DNA of 64,000 bases from Kitasatospora sp. SolWspMP-SS2h (GCF_003259315.1 NZ_QLLT01000020.1:1-64000), one strand, 5' to 3'; counted from the first letter of the stretch, positions 26,869-35,729 are shown. A program made the numbers and translations. The notes: generated from the letters alone by a model not told the origin.

Positions 26869-28176
26869 ATGCGCGTGGTCATCGCAGGTCAGGGCTATGT
26901 CGGACTCCCACTCGCGGTGCGCGCCGCCGAGGTGGGCCACCGGGTCGTCGGGTACGACGTGGACGAACGCCGGATCAAGCGGCTCGCGGTCGGCGAGTCG
27001 TACGTCGAGGACATCCCCGGGGAGCGGCTGCGCCCGCTGCTCGACTCCGGGGCGTACCTGCCCACCGCCGCGCCCGCCGACGTCGCGGACTTCGACGTCG
27101 CGGTGATCACCGTGCCGACGCCGCTGCGCGACGGCGTCCCCGACCTGTCGTACATCGAGTCCTCGGCGAGGCTGCTGGGGCGGCACCTGCGGCCCGGGGC
27201 GACGGTGGTGCTGGAGTCCACCACCTACCCCGGCACCACGGAGGAGCTGCTCGCCCCGCTGCTGGAGGCCGGCTCCGGGCTGCGGGCCGGGGCCGACTTC
27301 CACCTCGGCTACAGCCCGGAGCGGATCGACCCGGGCAACCCGGTGTGGAAGCTGGAGAACACCCCCAAGGTGGTCTCCGGCACCACCCCCGAGGGCCTGG
27401 CCGCCGTCGCCGCCTTCTACGGGCAGCTGGTCGAGCGGACCGTGCCGGTCTCCTCCTGCAAGGAGGCCGAGCTCACCAAGCTGCTGGAGAACACCTTCCG
27501 GCACGTGAACATCGCGCTGGTCAACGAGCTGGCGATGTTCGCCCACGACCTCGGCATCGACGTCTGGGAGGCCATCGACGCGGCCTCCACCAAGCCCTTC
27601 GGCTTCCTGCGCTTCACCCCGGGCCCGGGGGTCGGCGGGCACTGCCTGCCGATCGACCCCTCGTACCTGTCCTGGCGGGTCGAGCGCGCCCTCGGCCAGT
27701 CCTTCCGGTTCGTGGAGCTCGCCAACGACGTCAACAGCCACATGCCCGACTACGTGGTGCGGCGGCTCACCGAGGCGCTCAACCAGCGCCGCCGCAGCGT
27801 GAACGGCTCGCGGGTGCTGATCCTGGGCCTCGCCTACAAGGCCAACACCGGCGACGCCCGGGAGACCCCGGCGGCCCGGATCGTCGACCTGCTCACCCGG
27901 CAGGGCGCCGAGGTCCGGGCCGCCGACCCGCACGTCGTCGCGGGCGTCCACGTCGCCGAGCCGCACGTCCCCGGCCAGCGCACCCCCGCCCACGAGGGCG
28001 GCCCGCTGGCCGCCGTCCACCGCGTCGAGGCCACCCCCGAGGAGCTGGCCGCCGCCGACGCCGTCCTGCTGCTCGCCGACCACGACGAGTTCGACTACGC
28101 GGCCGTCACCGCCCACGCCCGCTACGTCCTCGACTGCCGCCGCCGCCTGACGGGGGCGGCGGTCGAGGTGCTGTAG
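26869..28176 (+). CDS. Nucleotide-sugar 6-dehydrogenase (WbpA/WecC-like)
   Basis: 435 residues. It is an NAD-dependent four-electron oxidase of a UDP-hexose(amine) to the uronic acid. The N-terminal Rossmann motif is VVIAGQGYVGLPLAVRA, the central domain has the catalytic Cys in GPGVGGHCLPIDPSYLSW, and the C-terminal domain has GLAYKANTGDARETP. The KPFGFLRFTPGPGVGGH region fits UDP-GlcNAc/UDP-ManNAc dehydrogenases better than plain UDP-glucose dehydrogenase, but specificity is inferred. The ribosome site AGGGGG is 11 bases from the ATG, slightly long. It is the first of the sugar genes in this region. Confidence 0.9.
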   Translation: MRVVIAGQGYVGLPLAVRAAEVGHRVVGYDVDERRIKRLAVGESYVEDIPGERLRPLLDSGAYLPTAAPADVADFDVAVITVPTPLRDGVPDLSYIESSARLLGRHLRPGATVVLESTTYPGTTEELLAPLLEAGSGLRAGADFHLGYSPERIDPGNPVWKLENTPKVVSGTTPEGLAAVAAFYGQLVERTVPVSSCKEAELTKLLENTFRHVNIALVNELAMFAHDLGIDVWEAIDAASTKPFGFLRFTPGPGVGGHCLPIDPSYLSWRVERALGQSFRFVELANDVNSHMPDYVVRRLTEALNQRRRSVNGSRVLILGLAYKANTGDARETPAARIVDLLTRQGAEVRAADPHVVAGVHVAEPHVPGQRTPAHEGGPLAAVHRVEATPEELAAADAVLLLADHDEFDYAAVTAHARYVLDCRRRLTGAAVEVL

Positions 28177-28188
28177 CCGGCGCCCGGC

Positions 28189-29496
28189 TCAGCCCCGGCG
28201 CTGGATGCGGTTGCGGTCGGGGCGGGTGTCGTGGTCGATGCCGTCGTCGACGATGACGATCTTGGGGACGATGCGCCGCTCGGCGGCGGCCTCGGGCGCG
28301 GCCCCCGGCTGGTCGGGCGCGGTGGCGGGCTGGTCGGGCGCGGTGGCGGGCTGCTCGGGCGCGGCCGCGGGCTGCTCGGGCGCGGTGGCGGGCTTCGGCG
28401 GGACCGGGTCCTTGGCGAAGCTCGCGGGCTTGGCCGGCGGGGCCGGGATCTCGGCGGGGACCGTCGGGGTGTAGGGCTTGCGGGGGTCGTCCTGCCGGGG
28501 CTTGGCCGCGGTCTTGACCGGGCCCAGGACGGTGGTGGGCTGGTCGGCCGCCGGGGCCTTGGTGAGGTCGGCCTTCTTGGCCGCGACGGCCTCCGCCGCG
28601 TCCTCCGGGTCCTCGATCGCGCCGACGGCGGCGCCGGTGAGGGAGGCGAGGGTGCCCTTGATGTGGTCGAGGTGGGTCTGGACCTTGTCGAGGCGCTTGG
28701 TGAAGTCGGCCTGCTCGCGCTCGCTGGCGGCCTTGATCCGGGCGGCCTTCTCCCGCGCGGCGCCGAGCGCGGCGTCCGCCTTGGCCTGGGCCTCGGTGTC
28801 GAGGCGGCGGGCCTCCGCCAGCATCGCCTCGCGGTGCTGCTCGGCCTCCTTGACCCGGGCGTCGGCCGCGGCGGTGACCTTGGCCACGGCGGCGTCGGCG
28901 GCGGCCTCGGCGGCGGTGAAGTCCTCGTCGGCCTTGCGGCGGCGCTCGGCGAGGGTGGCCTCGGACTGCTCGGAGGCGTTCGCGGCGGCGACCCGGACCC
29001 GGGCGGCGTGGCCGGTCGCGGCGTGCACCAGGGCGCGGGCCTCGGCGTCCGCCTCGGCCCGGATCCGCTCGGCCTCGGCGCGGCTGCGCTCGTCGGTGCG
29101 GCGGACGAACCGGTCGGTCTCCTCGCGCAGCTTGGCGGCGTACTCCTCGGCCGCCCTGGCGGCGGCCTCACCGGTCTCGTGGGCGGCGTCCCGGGCGTCC
29201 TCGCCGGCCCGCTCGGCCTTGGCGTGGATGGCGTCGGCCTCGTTGAGGGCGATGCCGAGCAGGGCCGCGGCCTGGTCGCTGAGCTCCCCGAAGTCGGGGT
29301 CGGGGGCCTCCTCGGCGGCCTGCTGGATGTCGGCCAGGCGCTTCTCCATCTCGCGCAGCCCGCCGCCCAGGACGCTGAGCCGCTCCCACGCCTCGTCTCG
29401 GGCACGGCTGAGCGCGGTGACCGCCGCGTCGACCTGGTCGGGCGCGTAGCCGCGCCTGGACGGGGTGAAGCCGTACTGGGACACGGCGTCGCTCAT
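28189..29496 (-). CDS. DivIVA-like/Scy-FilP-type coiled-coil protein
   Basis: 435 residues. The N-terminus (FTPSRRGYAPDQVDAAVTAL) resembles the DivIVA-type membrane-binding region. Residues ~30-290 are a long Ala/Glu/Arg-rich coiled coil with regular heptads. The C-terminal ~130 residues are Pro/Ala-rich, with four 7-residue repeats (PATAPDQ-like), ending in a conserved-looking KIVIVDDGIDHDTRPDRNRIQRRG. In streptomycetes such proteins (often annotated as cellulose-binding) contribute to polar growth and cytoskeleton. Convergent with the sugar dehydrogenase gene, 12 bases apart. Confidence 0.8.
   Translation of the reverse strand: MSDAVSQYGFTPSRRGYAPDQVDAAVTALSRARDEAWERLSVLGGGLREMEKRLADIQQAAEEAPDPDFGELSDQAAALLGIALNEADAIHAKAERAGEDARDAAHETGEAAARAAEEYAAKLREETDRFVRRTDERSRAEAERIRAEADAEARALVHAATGHAARVRVAAANASEQSEATLAERRRKADEDFTAAEAAADAAVAKVTAAADARVKEAEQHREAMLAEARRLDTEAQAKADAALGAAREKAARIKAASEREQADFTKRLDKVQTHLDHIKGTLASLTGAAVGAIEDPEDAAEAVAAKKADLTKAPAADQPTTVLGPVKTAAKPRQDDPRKPYTPTVPAEIPAPPAKPASFAKDPVPPKPATAPEQPAAAPEQPATAPDQPATAPDQPGAAPEAAAERRIVPKIVIVDDGIDHDTRPDRNRIQRRG
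28309..28392. repeat. 21-bp in-frame tandem repeat in the coiled-coil gene
   Basis: Four units of 21 bases (CTGGTCGGGCGCGGTGGCGG plus one G, and variants with CTGCTC) encode four heptapeptides (PATAPDQ, PATAPDQ, PAAAPEQ and PATAPEQ types). Unit length is a multiple of three, so copy-number change would keep the frame. Confidence 0.85.
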
Positions 29497-29584
29497 TTCG
29501 GCTGTTCTCCTCGTGCTCGCGGGCTGCGCGGCCCCGCCGGGTGCGTGGTTCTGGTGGGGCGGGCGAACCGTCCCATTGACCTAT

Positions 29585-29606
29585 TTTGCGCAGATACGAA
29601 CGCAAA
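29585..29606. promoter_or_regulatory. Inverted repeat TTTGCG-N10-CGCAAA in an AT-rich promoter region
   Basis: Arms TTTGCG (29585-29590) and CGCAAA (29601-29606), two turns-like spacing, within the most AT-rich stretch of the area. On the reverse strand TTTGCG followed 17 bases later by TAGGTC forms a plausible promoter for the coiled-coil gene, with the repeat overlapping the -35. Candidate operator. Confidence 0.45.
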
Positions 29607-29620
29607 CCAAACAGGGACCA

Positions 29621-29649
29621 CCGCGCGGCCGGGCGAACCGGCCGCGCGG
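29621..29649 (-). terminator. Terminator after the SUKH-4 gene
   Basis: A 12-bp perfect stem CCGCGCGGCCGG / CCGGCCGCGCGG with loop GCGAA, seven bases past the stop codon at 29657. Confidence 0.87.
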
Positions 29650-29656
29650 GGCGGGG

Positions 29657-32101
29657 TCAGAGCAGGCCGTCCCAGAGCTGTTCCACCAGGACCGCCCACC
29701 AGCTCTCGGGGGTGTGCACGGCGGCCGGGTCGACCGCCAGCAGCTGGGCCTGGAAGTCGGTGGTCCAGCGACCGGCCTGCTCGGGGTTGAGGCCGTGGCG
29801 CAGGTGCCACATCCGGGCCAGCGCGGCCAGGCAGGCCGCGAACTCGGGAACCCCGGAGTTGACGAAGCGCGGCGGCTCGGCCGGGTTCTCGACGTCGACG
29901 GCGACCACCGCGGCGGTCCCGTACTGGACGCACAGCTGGCGGCCGTAGTCGTTGCCGAGCACCAGGTAGCCGCCGAAGTCCGGGCCCGGCGGCAGGCCGC
30001 GCTCGGCGGCGAGCTCGGCCAGCGTCGGGATGGGGCGGCCCTCCTGGGCCTGGGCCCAGAAGAACGGCGTGAACTCGCGGGGCAGGCCGACCCACATCAG
30101 GATCTGGGCGACCTGCTCCGGCACCCCCTGGCGGGCCACCGCGCGCTGCTCGAACCGGAACATCGACGGGCCGAACATCGCGCCGAACTCCGCCGCGAGC
30201 TGCTGCGGCGGCGGGGGCGGCAGCTGCGGGACGGCGCCGGGCGCGGGCAGCGGCGCCCGGACGGTGCGCGGGCGGTGCGGGGCGGACACCAGCTGGTGCA
30301 GCTGCTCGACGTGCTCCTGCAGCACGTTCATCCCGGCCTGCCGGGCGGCGGCGTCGCGGCCGTACGGGGCGGTGTGGCTGATCCGGGCGTTCGGCCAGGA
30401 CGCCCGCACCATCCGGGAGCAGTAGCCGCTGGGCAGGTCGCACAGCTCCAGCTCGGTGTGCACCTCCAGCACCTGGTCGGCGGGCACGCCGAGGCGGCGC
30501 AGCTCCTGGAGGGCCCGCCACTCCGGGTGCGGGGTGCCCAGCTCGGAGGTCATCACCAGGCTGAGCTCGGAGCCGTCGGGGGCCCGGTAGTTGACCACGG
30601 CGGTGGTGCCGGGGCCGACCGTGGGCAGGCCGGACGGCGGCGGCACCGGCCCGGCCGGGGGCGGCGCCTGGCCGGGCGCGCCGGGCGCGCCCGGCGGGAG
30701 GCCGTGGCCCTGCGGGCCGCCCGGGAACGGCGGCGGGGGCGCCTGGAACGGCGGCGGGGGCGCCTGGAACGGCGGCTGCTGCGGCGCGCCGGGGAACGGC
30801 GGGGTCACGCCCGGCGGCAGCTCGATCGCCGGGGCCAGCTGGGTGGCCTGGTGGGCGACTGCGGCGGCCTCCGGCGCGGGAGCGGCGGGAGCCCCGGGCA
30901 CGGCGTGGGCGGTGGGCCCGGCCGGGGGCGCGCCCTCGGCGCGCAGCCCGTCGGGGGCGGGCGGTGGCGGGGCGCCCGCGCCGCCGCGGCCGCCGGGGCC
31001 GCCGGGGTGCCGGGCGGGGCCGCCGGCGGCGGACAGCAGGTCGCTGGGCGGGGGCGGCGGGGGTGCGCCGGGGCCGCCGCGGCCACCGGGGCGCGGGGCG
31101 GGCCCGCCGGTGGACGGCAGCAGCTCGTTCGGCGGGGGCGGCGGCGGGGCGCCGGGGCCGCCGCGGCCCAGCTGGACGCCGGGGCCGGGCAGCGGGGCGC
31201 CGGGGCCGGGAGCGCCGGGCAGGCCCATCAGGCCGGGCGGGCCGTCGGTGGCGAGCACGGTGGCCGCGTGGTCGACCGGGCTCGCGGAGGGCGCGGGAGC
31301 ACCGGGCACGGGCGGGACGGGAGCACCGGGCGGCGGCGGCACGGGCGTGCCGGGTGCCGGGGTGCCCGGGCCGCCGGCCGGGTACGGCGGGGCGGCGGGC
31401 GGGACGGGCGCGCCGGGGCCGGGGTACGGCGGCGTCGCCCCGGGCGGGACGGGCACGCCGGGCGCCGTGCCCGGGAAGGCCCGGCCGGGGGCGAGCACGG
31501 TGGCGGCCTCGGAACCGGGCGGCGGCGGGACGGGCGTGCCGGGCACGGGGGTGGGCGTGCCGGTGAAGTAGCTGGGGCCCTCCTCGCCGGGTTCCGGCAG
31601 CGACGCGGCCTGCGGCACGGGCGGCGGGAGGGGCCGGGGCGCGGGCGCGGCGGCCTGCGGCGGGATCGCCGGCGCGGCGGGTGCGGGCGCGGCCAGCCGG
31701 TCGGCCTCGGCGGCGATAGCGGCGGCCCCGGCCTCCTGGAGCCACTGCGGGGGGCTGAGCAGGAAGGAGGTGGCCTCGACCGCGCCGCGCACCGGCTTGG
31801 CGGCCCCGGCCGGGTTGGGCTCGGCGCCGGTGCCGTACAGCTCCTCGTACTGCCGGACCACCTCGTTGACCGGCAGCGGCGGCCAGAGCGTGCTGGCGCC
31901 GCTGTCGCGGGCGATCACCAGGCGCAGCGAGGTGCCGGGGCCCCCGCCGTGCTCGCTGCCGTCGACGGCCCAGCAGACGTAGCCGAGGTCGAACTCGCGG
32001 ACCTTCACCTCGCGGTGCCGCGAGCGCGGCACCCCGGCGTTGATCCAGTCCTCGGCGGTCTCCTGCGCCTGCGCGTACGTGGTCACCACGTCTCGTCCCA
32101 C
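29657..32101 (-). CDS. Multidomain immunity-type protein: Imm35-like, Pro-rich linker, deaminase-like, SUKH-4
   Basis: 814 residues. Residues 1-~105 (TAEDWINAG, EVKVREFDLGYVCWAV, STLWPPLPVNEVVRQY) resemble the Imm35 immunity family. Residues ~130-500 are a disordered Pro/Gly/Ala linker with poly-proline runs. Around residues 500-630 is a deaminase-superfamily-like stretch with EVHTELELCDLPSGYC, then WPNARISHTAPYG. The last ~170 residues carry a SUKH-4-like immunity fold (LPPGPDFGGYLVLGNDYG, then RFVNSGVPEFAACL). These domains belong to polymorphic toxin systems; here there is no secretion signal. Domain calls are by eye. It lies 13 bases downstream of the WHH-SUKH gene, so they form an operon. 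Confidence 0.78.
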   Translation of the reverse strand: MGRDVVTTYAQAQETAEDWINAGVPRSRHREVKVREFDLGYVCWAVDGSEHGGGPGTSLRLVIARDSGASTLWPPLPVNEVVRQYEELYGTGAEPNPAGAAKPVRGAVEATSFLLSPPQWLQEAGAAAIAAEADRLAAPAPAAPAIPPQAAAPAPRPLPPPVPQAASLPEPGEEGPSYFTGTPTPVPGTPVPPPPGSEAATVLAPGRAFPGTAPGVPVPPGATPPYPGPGAPVPPAAPPYPAGGPGTPAPGTPVPPPPGAPVPPVPGAPAPSASPVDHAATVLATDGPPGLMGLPGAPGPGAPLPGPGVQLGRGGPGAPPPPPPNELLPSTGGPAPRPGGRGGPGAPPPPPPSDLLSAAGGPARHPGGPGGRGGAGAPPPPAPDGLRAEGAPPAGPTAHAVPGAPAAPAPEAAAVAHQATQLAPAIELPPGVTPPFPGAPQQPPFQAPPPPFQAPPPPFPGGPQGHGLPPGAPGAPGQAPPPAGPVPPPSGLPTVGPGTTAVVNYRAPDGSELSLVMTSELGTPHPEWRALQELRRLGVPADQVLEVHTELELCDLPSGYCSRMVRASWPNARISHTAPYGRDAAARQAGMNVLQEHVEQLHQLVSAPHRPRTVRAPLPAPGAVPQLPPPPPQQLAAEFGAMFGPSMFRFEQRAVARQGVPEQVAQILMWVGLPREFTPFFWAQAQEGRPIPTLAELAAERGLPPGPDFGGYLVLGNDYGRQLCVQYGTAAVVAVDVENPAEPPRFVNSGVPEFAACLAALARMWHLRHGLNPEQAGRWTTDFQAQLLAVDPAAVHTPESWWAVLVEQLWDGLL

Positions 32102-32114
32102 CCCTGTCGTTCGG

Positions 32115-33116
32115 TCAGTTCACCGGGACGGCGCGCACGAAGCCGCCGTCCACCATGAGTTCGGCGACGGTCTCCAGCTCCGCGGGCCCGCCGGCGAGGC
32201 GCAGCAGGAACGCGTCGAAGCTGTCGCCGCAGGGCAGCAGGAGGCGCTGCACGCGCTGCTCGACGGGCTCGTCGGAGCCGTCGTCGCGGGCGTCGTCGTA
32301 GGGCAGGAAGCCGACCGAGCCGGTGCCCTCGCCGCGGACCCTGACGGTCAGCAGGCCGCCCTGGAGGTAGGCGACGGCGAGGTGGTCCTTGGTGAGGTGG
32401 TCGCGCAGGCACTTGTTGGCGTACACCAGGTCGTGGGTGCCGTACTCCTCGCTGAGGGTGAGGAACGGCTGGTCGACCAGCAGGCCGAGGTCGACGTCGA
32501 GGGCGACGCCGACCGGGCCGCGGCCGCCGGTGAGCTTGAGGAAGTCCCGGTAGGCGGGCGGCAGCGGGTGGCCGAGGCGCTGCTCGGCGCGCTGGACGAG
32601 GTCCTCGGTGACGGCGACCGGGTCGCCGCCGTCCTTGGCGAGCGAGAAGTGCGCGGGGCGGTGGTCCTGGAGCGGGCGGGTGCCGCGGCGGGTGTGGTCG
32701 GCGGTGGAGCGGGCCAGGCCGCCGTGGTGCCGCAGCAGGGCCTTGACCTCGACCGGGACGAGCTCCATCCGCCGCCAGCCCGCGGGGGCGCGGCCGACGA
32801 CGTGGTGCCAGGTCCAGCCGGGCGGGGTGGCGACGGCGCTGTCCAGGTCGGCCCAGAGCTCGTGGCCCCGGGTGTAGAGCGCGGCGTTGGCCGACACGTA
32901 GTCGGTCAGGCGCAGTTCGTCGACGCCGAAGCCCTCCGGCGGGTCGGCGACCTCGGCGGCGGCGGCCGCGTACGGCGAGAAGTCCGGGTGGCCGTTCTCG
33001 TCGACGCGCACGCCCCGGGGGTGCCGCTCGGCCCGGACCGGGTCCGGGAACTGCACCACCTGGCCCGCGTACGCCGCGTTGGGCACGGCGGCGGTGCCGG
33101 GCCGACCTGTCGTCAT
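32115..33116 (-). CDS. WHH-type nuclease-like domain fused to SUKH (SMI1/KNR4) domain
   Basis: 333 residues. The N-terminal half resembles WHH/colicin-like HNH nuclease toxins: AYAGQVVQFPDPVRAERHPRGV, NGHPDFSPYA, the WHH motif at W103-H105 (GWTWHHVVG), then LVPVEVKALLRHHGG (119-133). In the active family LVP is normally followed by an xxxH; here K125 replaces it, so activity is doubtful. The C-terminal half from ~164 is a SUKH domain (RAEQRLGHPLPPAYRDFLKL). In polymorphic toxin systems SUKH proteins neutralise exactly such nucleases, so one chain appears to hold both toxin fold and immunity fold. First gene of a two-gene operon. Confidence 0.8.
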   Translation of the reverse strand: MTTGRPGTAAVPNAAYAGQVVQFPDPVRAERHPRGVRVDENGHPDFSPYAAAAAEVADPPEGFGVDELRLTDYVSANAALYTRGHELWADLDSAVATPPGWTWHHVVGRAPAGWRRMELVPVEVKALLRHHGGLARSTADHTRRGTRPLQDHRPAHFSLAKDGGDPVAVTEDLVQRAEQRLGHPLPPAYRDFLKLTGGRGPVGVALDVDLGLLVDQPFLTLSEEYGTHDLVYANKCLRDHLTKDHLAVAYLQGGLLTVRVRGEGTGSVGFLPYDDARDDGSDEPVEQRVQRLLLPCGDSFDAFLLRLAGGPAELETVAELMVDGGFVRAVPVN

Positions 33117-33237
33117 CTGTGGTCCCCCACTGGCAGAAGCCGATGTCCTCGGGGACCAGCGTAGGGCAACGGCCGTCCGCGTTCAGGGGCGCGGTGGTAC
33201 CCGGCCGGGTGCCGTCCGGCCGGGTGCCCGCCGGGGG

Positions 33238-34344
33238 TCAGCGGCGGCGCAGCGCGGCGGCCAGCGTCTCGGCGACCCGGGTCTGCTGGACCTCGGTGAG
33301 CTGCGGGAACAGCGGCAGGGTGAGCAGTTGCCCGGCGGCCCGCTCGGTGACCGGGAAGGCGCCTTCCGGATGGCCGAGGTGGCGGAACGCGGGCTGGAGG
33401 TGGACCGGGACGGGGTAGTGCACGCCGGCGCCGATCCCGGCCTCCTGGAGGGCGGCCAGCACTCCGTCCCGGTCGCGCTCGACCCGCACCGCGTACAGGT
33501 GCCAGACGTGCGCGTTGCCGGGCAGGGTGCGCGGCAGGGTGATCCCGTCCAGGCCGCCGAGCAGCTTGTCGTAGCGTTCGGCGGCGGCCCGGCGGGCCTC
33601 GTTCCAGGCGGGCAGGCGGCGGAGCTTGGCGCGCAGCACCACGGCCTGCAGGGTGTCCATCCGGGAGTTGAAGCCGAACCGCTCGTGGACGTACTTGCGG
33701 TCCGAGCCGTGGTCGCCGAGCAGCCGCACCGCGCGGGCGAGTTCGGCGTCGTCGGTGACCACCGCGCCCGCGTCGCCGTACGCGCCGAGGTTCTTGCCCG
33801 GGTAGAAGCTGGTGGCTGAGATCCGCCCCCAGCTGCCGGCGGGCCGCCCGTGCCGGGTGGCGCCCTGCGACTGGGCGCCGTCCTCGACCACCGGCCGGCC
33901 GTCGGCCGCCGCCAGCAGCGCCTCCATCGGGGCGAGTTGGCCGTTCAGGTGGACGGGCAGCAGGGCGACGGCGCCTGCCGCCCGGGCGGCGGCCTGCTCG
34001 ACGTCGATCAGCAGGTGCTCCTCGTCCACGTCCACCAGGACCGGCCGCAGCCCGGCCCGGACCACCGCCTCGGCGCTCGCCACGAAGGTGTTGGCGGGCA
34101 GCACCACCCCGCCGCCGGGCTCCAGCTCCAGTGCGCGCAGCGCCAGTTCGATCGCGTCGGTGCCGTTCGCCGTCCCCACCGCGTGCGCCGTGCCGCAGAA
34201 CGCCGCGTACTCCCGCTCGAACGCGGCGACGTCGGGGCCCTTGATGTAGGCGCCGCTCGCCAGTACCGCATCGAAGCCCGCGCGGACCTCGTCGGCGATC
34301 TCGGCGTGCGCGGCGTGCAGGTCGACCAGGGGGATGTCGGTCAC
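33238..34344 (-). CDS. DegT/DnrJ/EryC1/StrS-family sugar aminotransferase
   Basis: 368 residues. It is a PLP-dependent aminotransferase acting on nucleotide-linked keto-sugars. The PLP Lys lies in SFYPGKNLGAYGDAG; other marks are GTANGTDAIELALRAL (PLP phosphate cup) and VVEDGAQSQGA (PLP Asp). The overall sequence is of the QdtB/WbpE-like type that aminates C-3 of keto-sugars, though regiochemistry is not provable. ATG 34344. It is the last sugar gene of this reverse-strand group and follows the second aminotransferase gene by 114 bases. Confidence 0.9.
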   Translation of the reverse strand: MTDIPLVDLHAAHAEIADEVRAGFDAVLASGAYIKGPDVAAFEREYAAFCGTAHAVGTANGTDAIELALRALELEPGGGVVLPANTFVASAEAVVRAGLRPVLVDVDEEHLLIDVEQAAARAAGAVALLPVHLNGQLAPMEALLAAADGRPVVEDGAQSQGATRHGRPAGSWGRISATSFYPGKNLGAYGDAGAVVTDDAELARAVRLLGDHGSDRKYVHERFGFNSRMDTLQAVVLRAKLRRLPAWNEARRAAAERYDKLLGGLDGITLPRTLPGNAHVWHLYAVRVERDRDGVLAALQEAGIGAGVHYPVPVHLQPAFRHLGHPEGAFPVTERAAGQLLTLPLFPQLTEVQQTRVAETLAAALRRR

Positions 34345-34458
34345 GGTGGGAGCCTCTCGTGGGCGGAACCGGGGGCGCGGGGAGCCGCGCGGATCGGAGG
34401 TCGGACGGCGGGAGGATCGCGGCGGGGGGAGGACGCTGCGCGTGCGGGCACCCCCGCG

Positions 34459-35592
34459 TCAACGGCCCAGGGCCGCCTTGAGGGCCGAGACGACGTGCTG
34501 GACCTGCCCGTGGCCGAGCGAGTGGTAGAGCGGCAGGATCAGCGACCGCGCGGTGATCAGCTCCGTCGCGGGCAGCGGCACCCGCGCCGTCCCCTTGTAC
34601 GGGGCCTCCAGGTGCGCCGCCATGATGCCGCGCCGCGCCGAGACGCCGTCGGCGGCGAGCCGGGTCAGCACCTCGCCCCGGTCGGGGGCGTCCTCGGGGA
34701 GCAGCAGCCAGAGCGACTGGAAGTTCGCGGTGCCGTGCGCCGGGTCGGCGACCGTCCGGGCGGCCAGTTCGGGGCCGAGCAGCTCGCGGTAGTGGTCGGC
34801 GAGCTCGCGCCGCCGGGCGACCATCGCGGGGAGCTTGCCGAGCTGGACCAGGCCGATCGCGGCCTGGACGTCGGTCATCCGGTGGTTGAAGCCGATCTCG
34901 TCGTAGGTCTCCACCACGCCCGCGCCGCCCGCCCCGGCGTGCCGGTCGGCGGCCGAGACGCTCATCCCGTGCTCGCGCAGCCGCCGCAGCCGGGCGGCGA
35001 GTTCGCCGTCCTGGAGGGTGAGCATGCCGCCCTCACCGGTGGTGAGCAGCTTGCGCGGGTGGAAGGAGTAGGCGGAGATCGCGGCGCCCGCACCGGCCGG
35101 GCGGCCCCGATAGACGGAGCCGGCGGCGCACGCGGCGTCCTCGACTACGGCGATGCCGCGCGGTTCGACCAGAGCGCGGATCGCGTCCAGGTCGACGGGG
35201 ACACCGCCCTGGTCGACGGCGATCACGGCCCGGGTGCGCGCGGTGAGCAGCGGCGCGACGGTGGCGGGGGTGAGGTTGGCGGTGGCCGGGTCGACGTCGG
35301 CGAAGACCGGTACGGCCCCGACGTAGGTGACGGCGTTGGCGGTGGCGACGAACGACAGCGAGGGGACGACGACCTCGTCGCCGGGGCCGACCCCGGCGCC
35401 GATCATCGCCAGGTGCAGGGCGGTGGTGCAGTTGGACACCGCGACGGCGTGCGGCGCGCCGGTGTGCTCGGCGAACGCCTTCTCGAACGCGGCCACCCGG
35501 GGGCCCTGCGCGACCCATCCGGAGCGGACGGCCTCGGCGGCGGCCTCGGCCTCCTCCTCGCCGAGCCACGGGATCATGACGGGGATGGTCAT
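34459..35592 (-). CDS. DegT/DnrJ/EryC1/StrS-family sugar aminotransferase
   Basis: 377 residues, a paralogue of, but clearly different from, its neighbour. PLP Lys in SFHPRKLLTTGEGGM, Asp in AVVEDAACAAGS, phosphate cup VSNCTTALHLAM. It resembles the ArnB/PseC/PglE-like branch acting on 4-keto sugars. Together with the soluble CapD-like 4,6-dehydratase at 52.9-54.4 kb it could form a 4-amino-4,6-dideoxy UDP-sugar, an inference from families only. It lies downstream of a strong terminator, so it probably has its own promoter. Confidence 0.9.
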   Translation of the reverse strand: MTIPVMIPWLGEEEAEAAAEAVRSGWVAQGPRVAAFEKAFAEHTGAPHAVAVSNCTTALHLAMIGAGVGPGDEVVVPSLSFVATANAVTYVGAVPVFADVDPATANLTPATVAPLLTARTRAVIAVDQGGVPVDLDAIRALVEPRGIAVVEDAACAAGSVYRGRPAGAGAAISAYSFHPRKLLTTGEGGMLTLQDGELAARLRRLREHGMSVSAADRHAGAGGAGVVETYDEIGFNHRMTDVQAAIGLVQLGKLPAMVARRRELADHYRELLGPELAARTVADPAHGTANFQSLWLLLPEDAPDRGEVLTRLAADGVSARRGIMAAHLEAPYKGTARVPLPATELITARSLILPLYHSLGHGQVQHVVSALKAALGR

Positions 35593-35673
35593 CGGGTGCT
35601 CCTCCTCGGTTCACGCACCGCCGGGTCGCGCCCCGGTGCGACGGGCCCGCCCGGCGCGGTCCTGCTGACGGGA

Positions 35674-35711
35674 GCCCCCCGGTCCGCGCGGTTGCGCGCG
35701 GACCGGGGGGC
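35674..35711 (-). terminator. Strong terminator between epimerase and aminotransferase genes
   Basis: A 17-bp perfect stem (35674-35690 with 35695-35711) closed by GTTG. It splits the reverse-strand sugar cassette into two transcription units, or acts as an attenuator. Confidence 0.88.
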
Positions 35712-35729
35712 GCGTCCGGGCTCGGGCGG

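Noticed and set aside
33190..33237. Hairpin GGTACCC/GGGTGCC after the first DegT gene
   Set aside because: Contains direct repeats and G-T pairs; too weak to call as a terminator.
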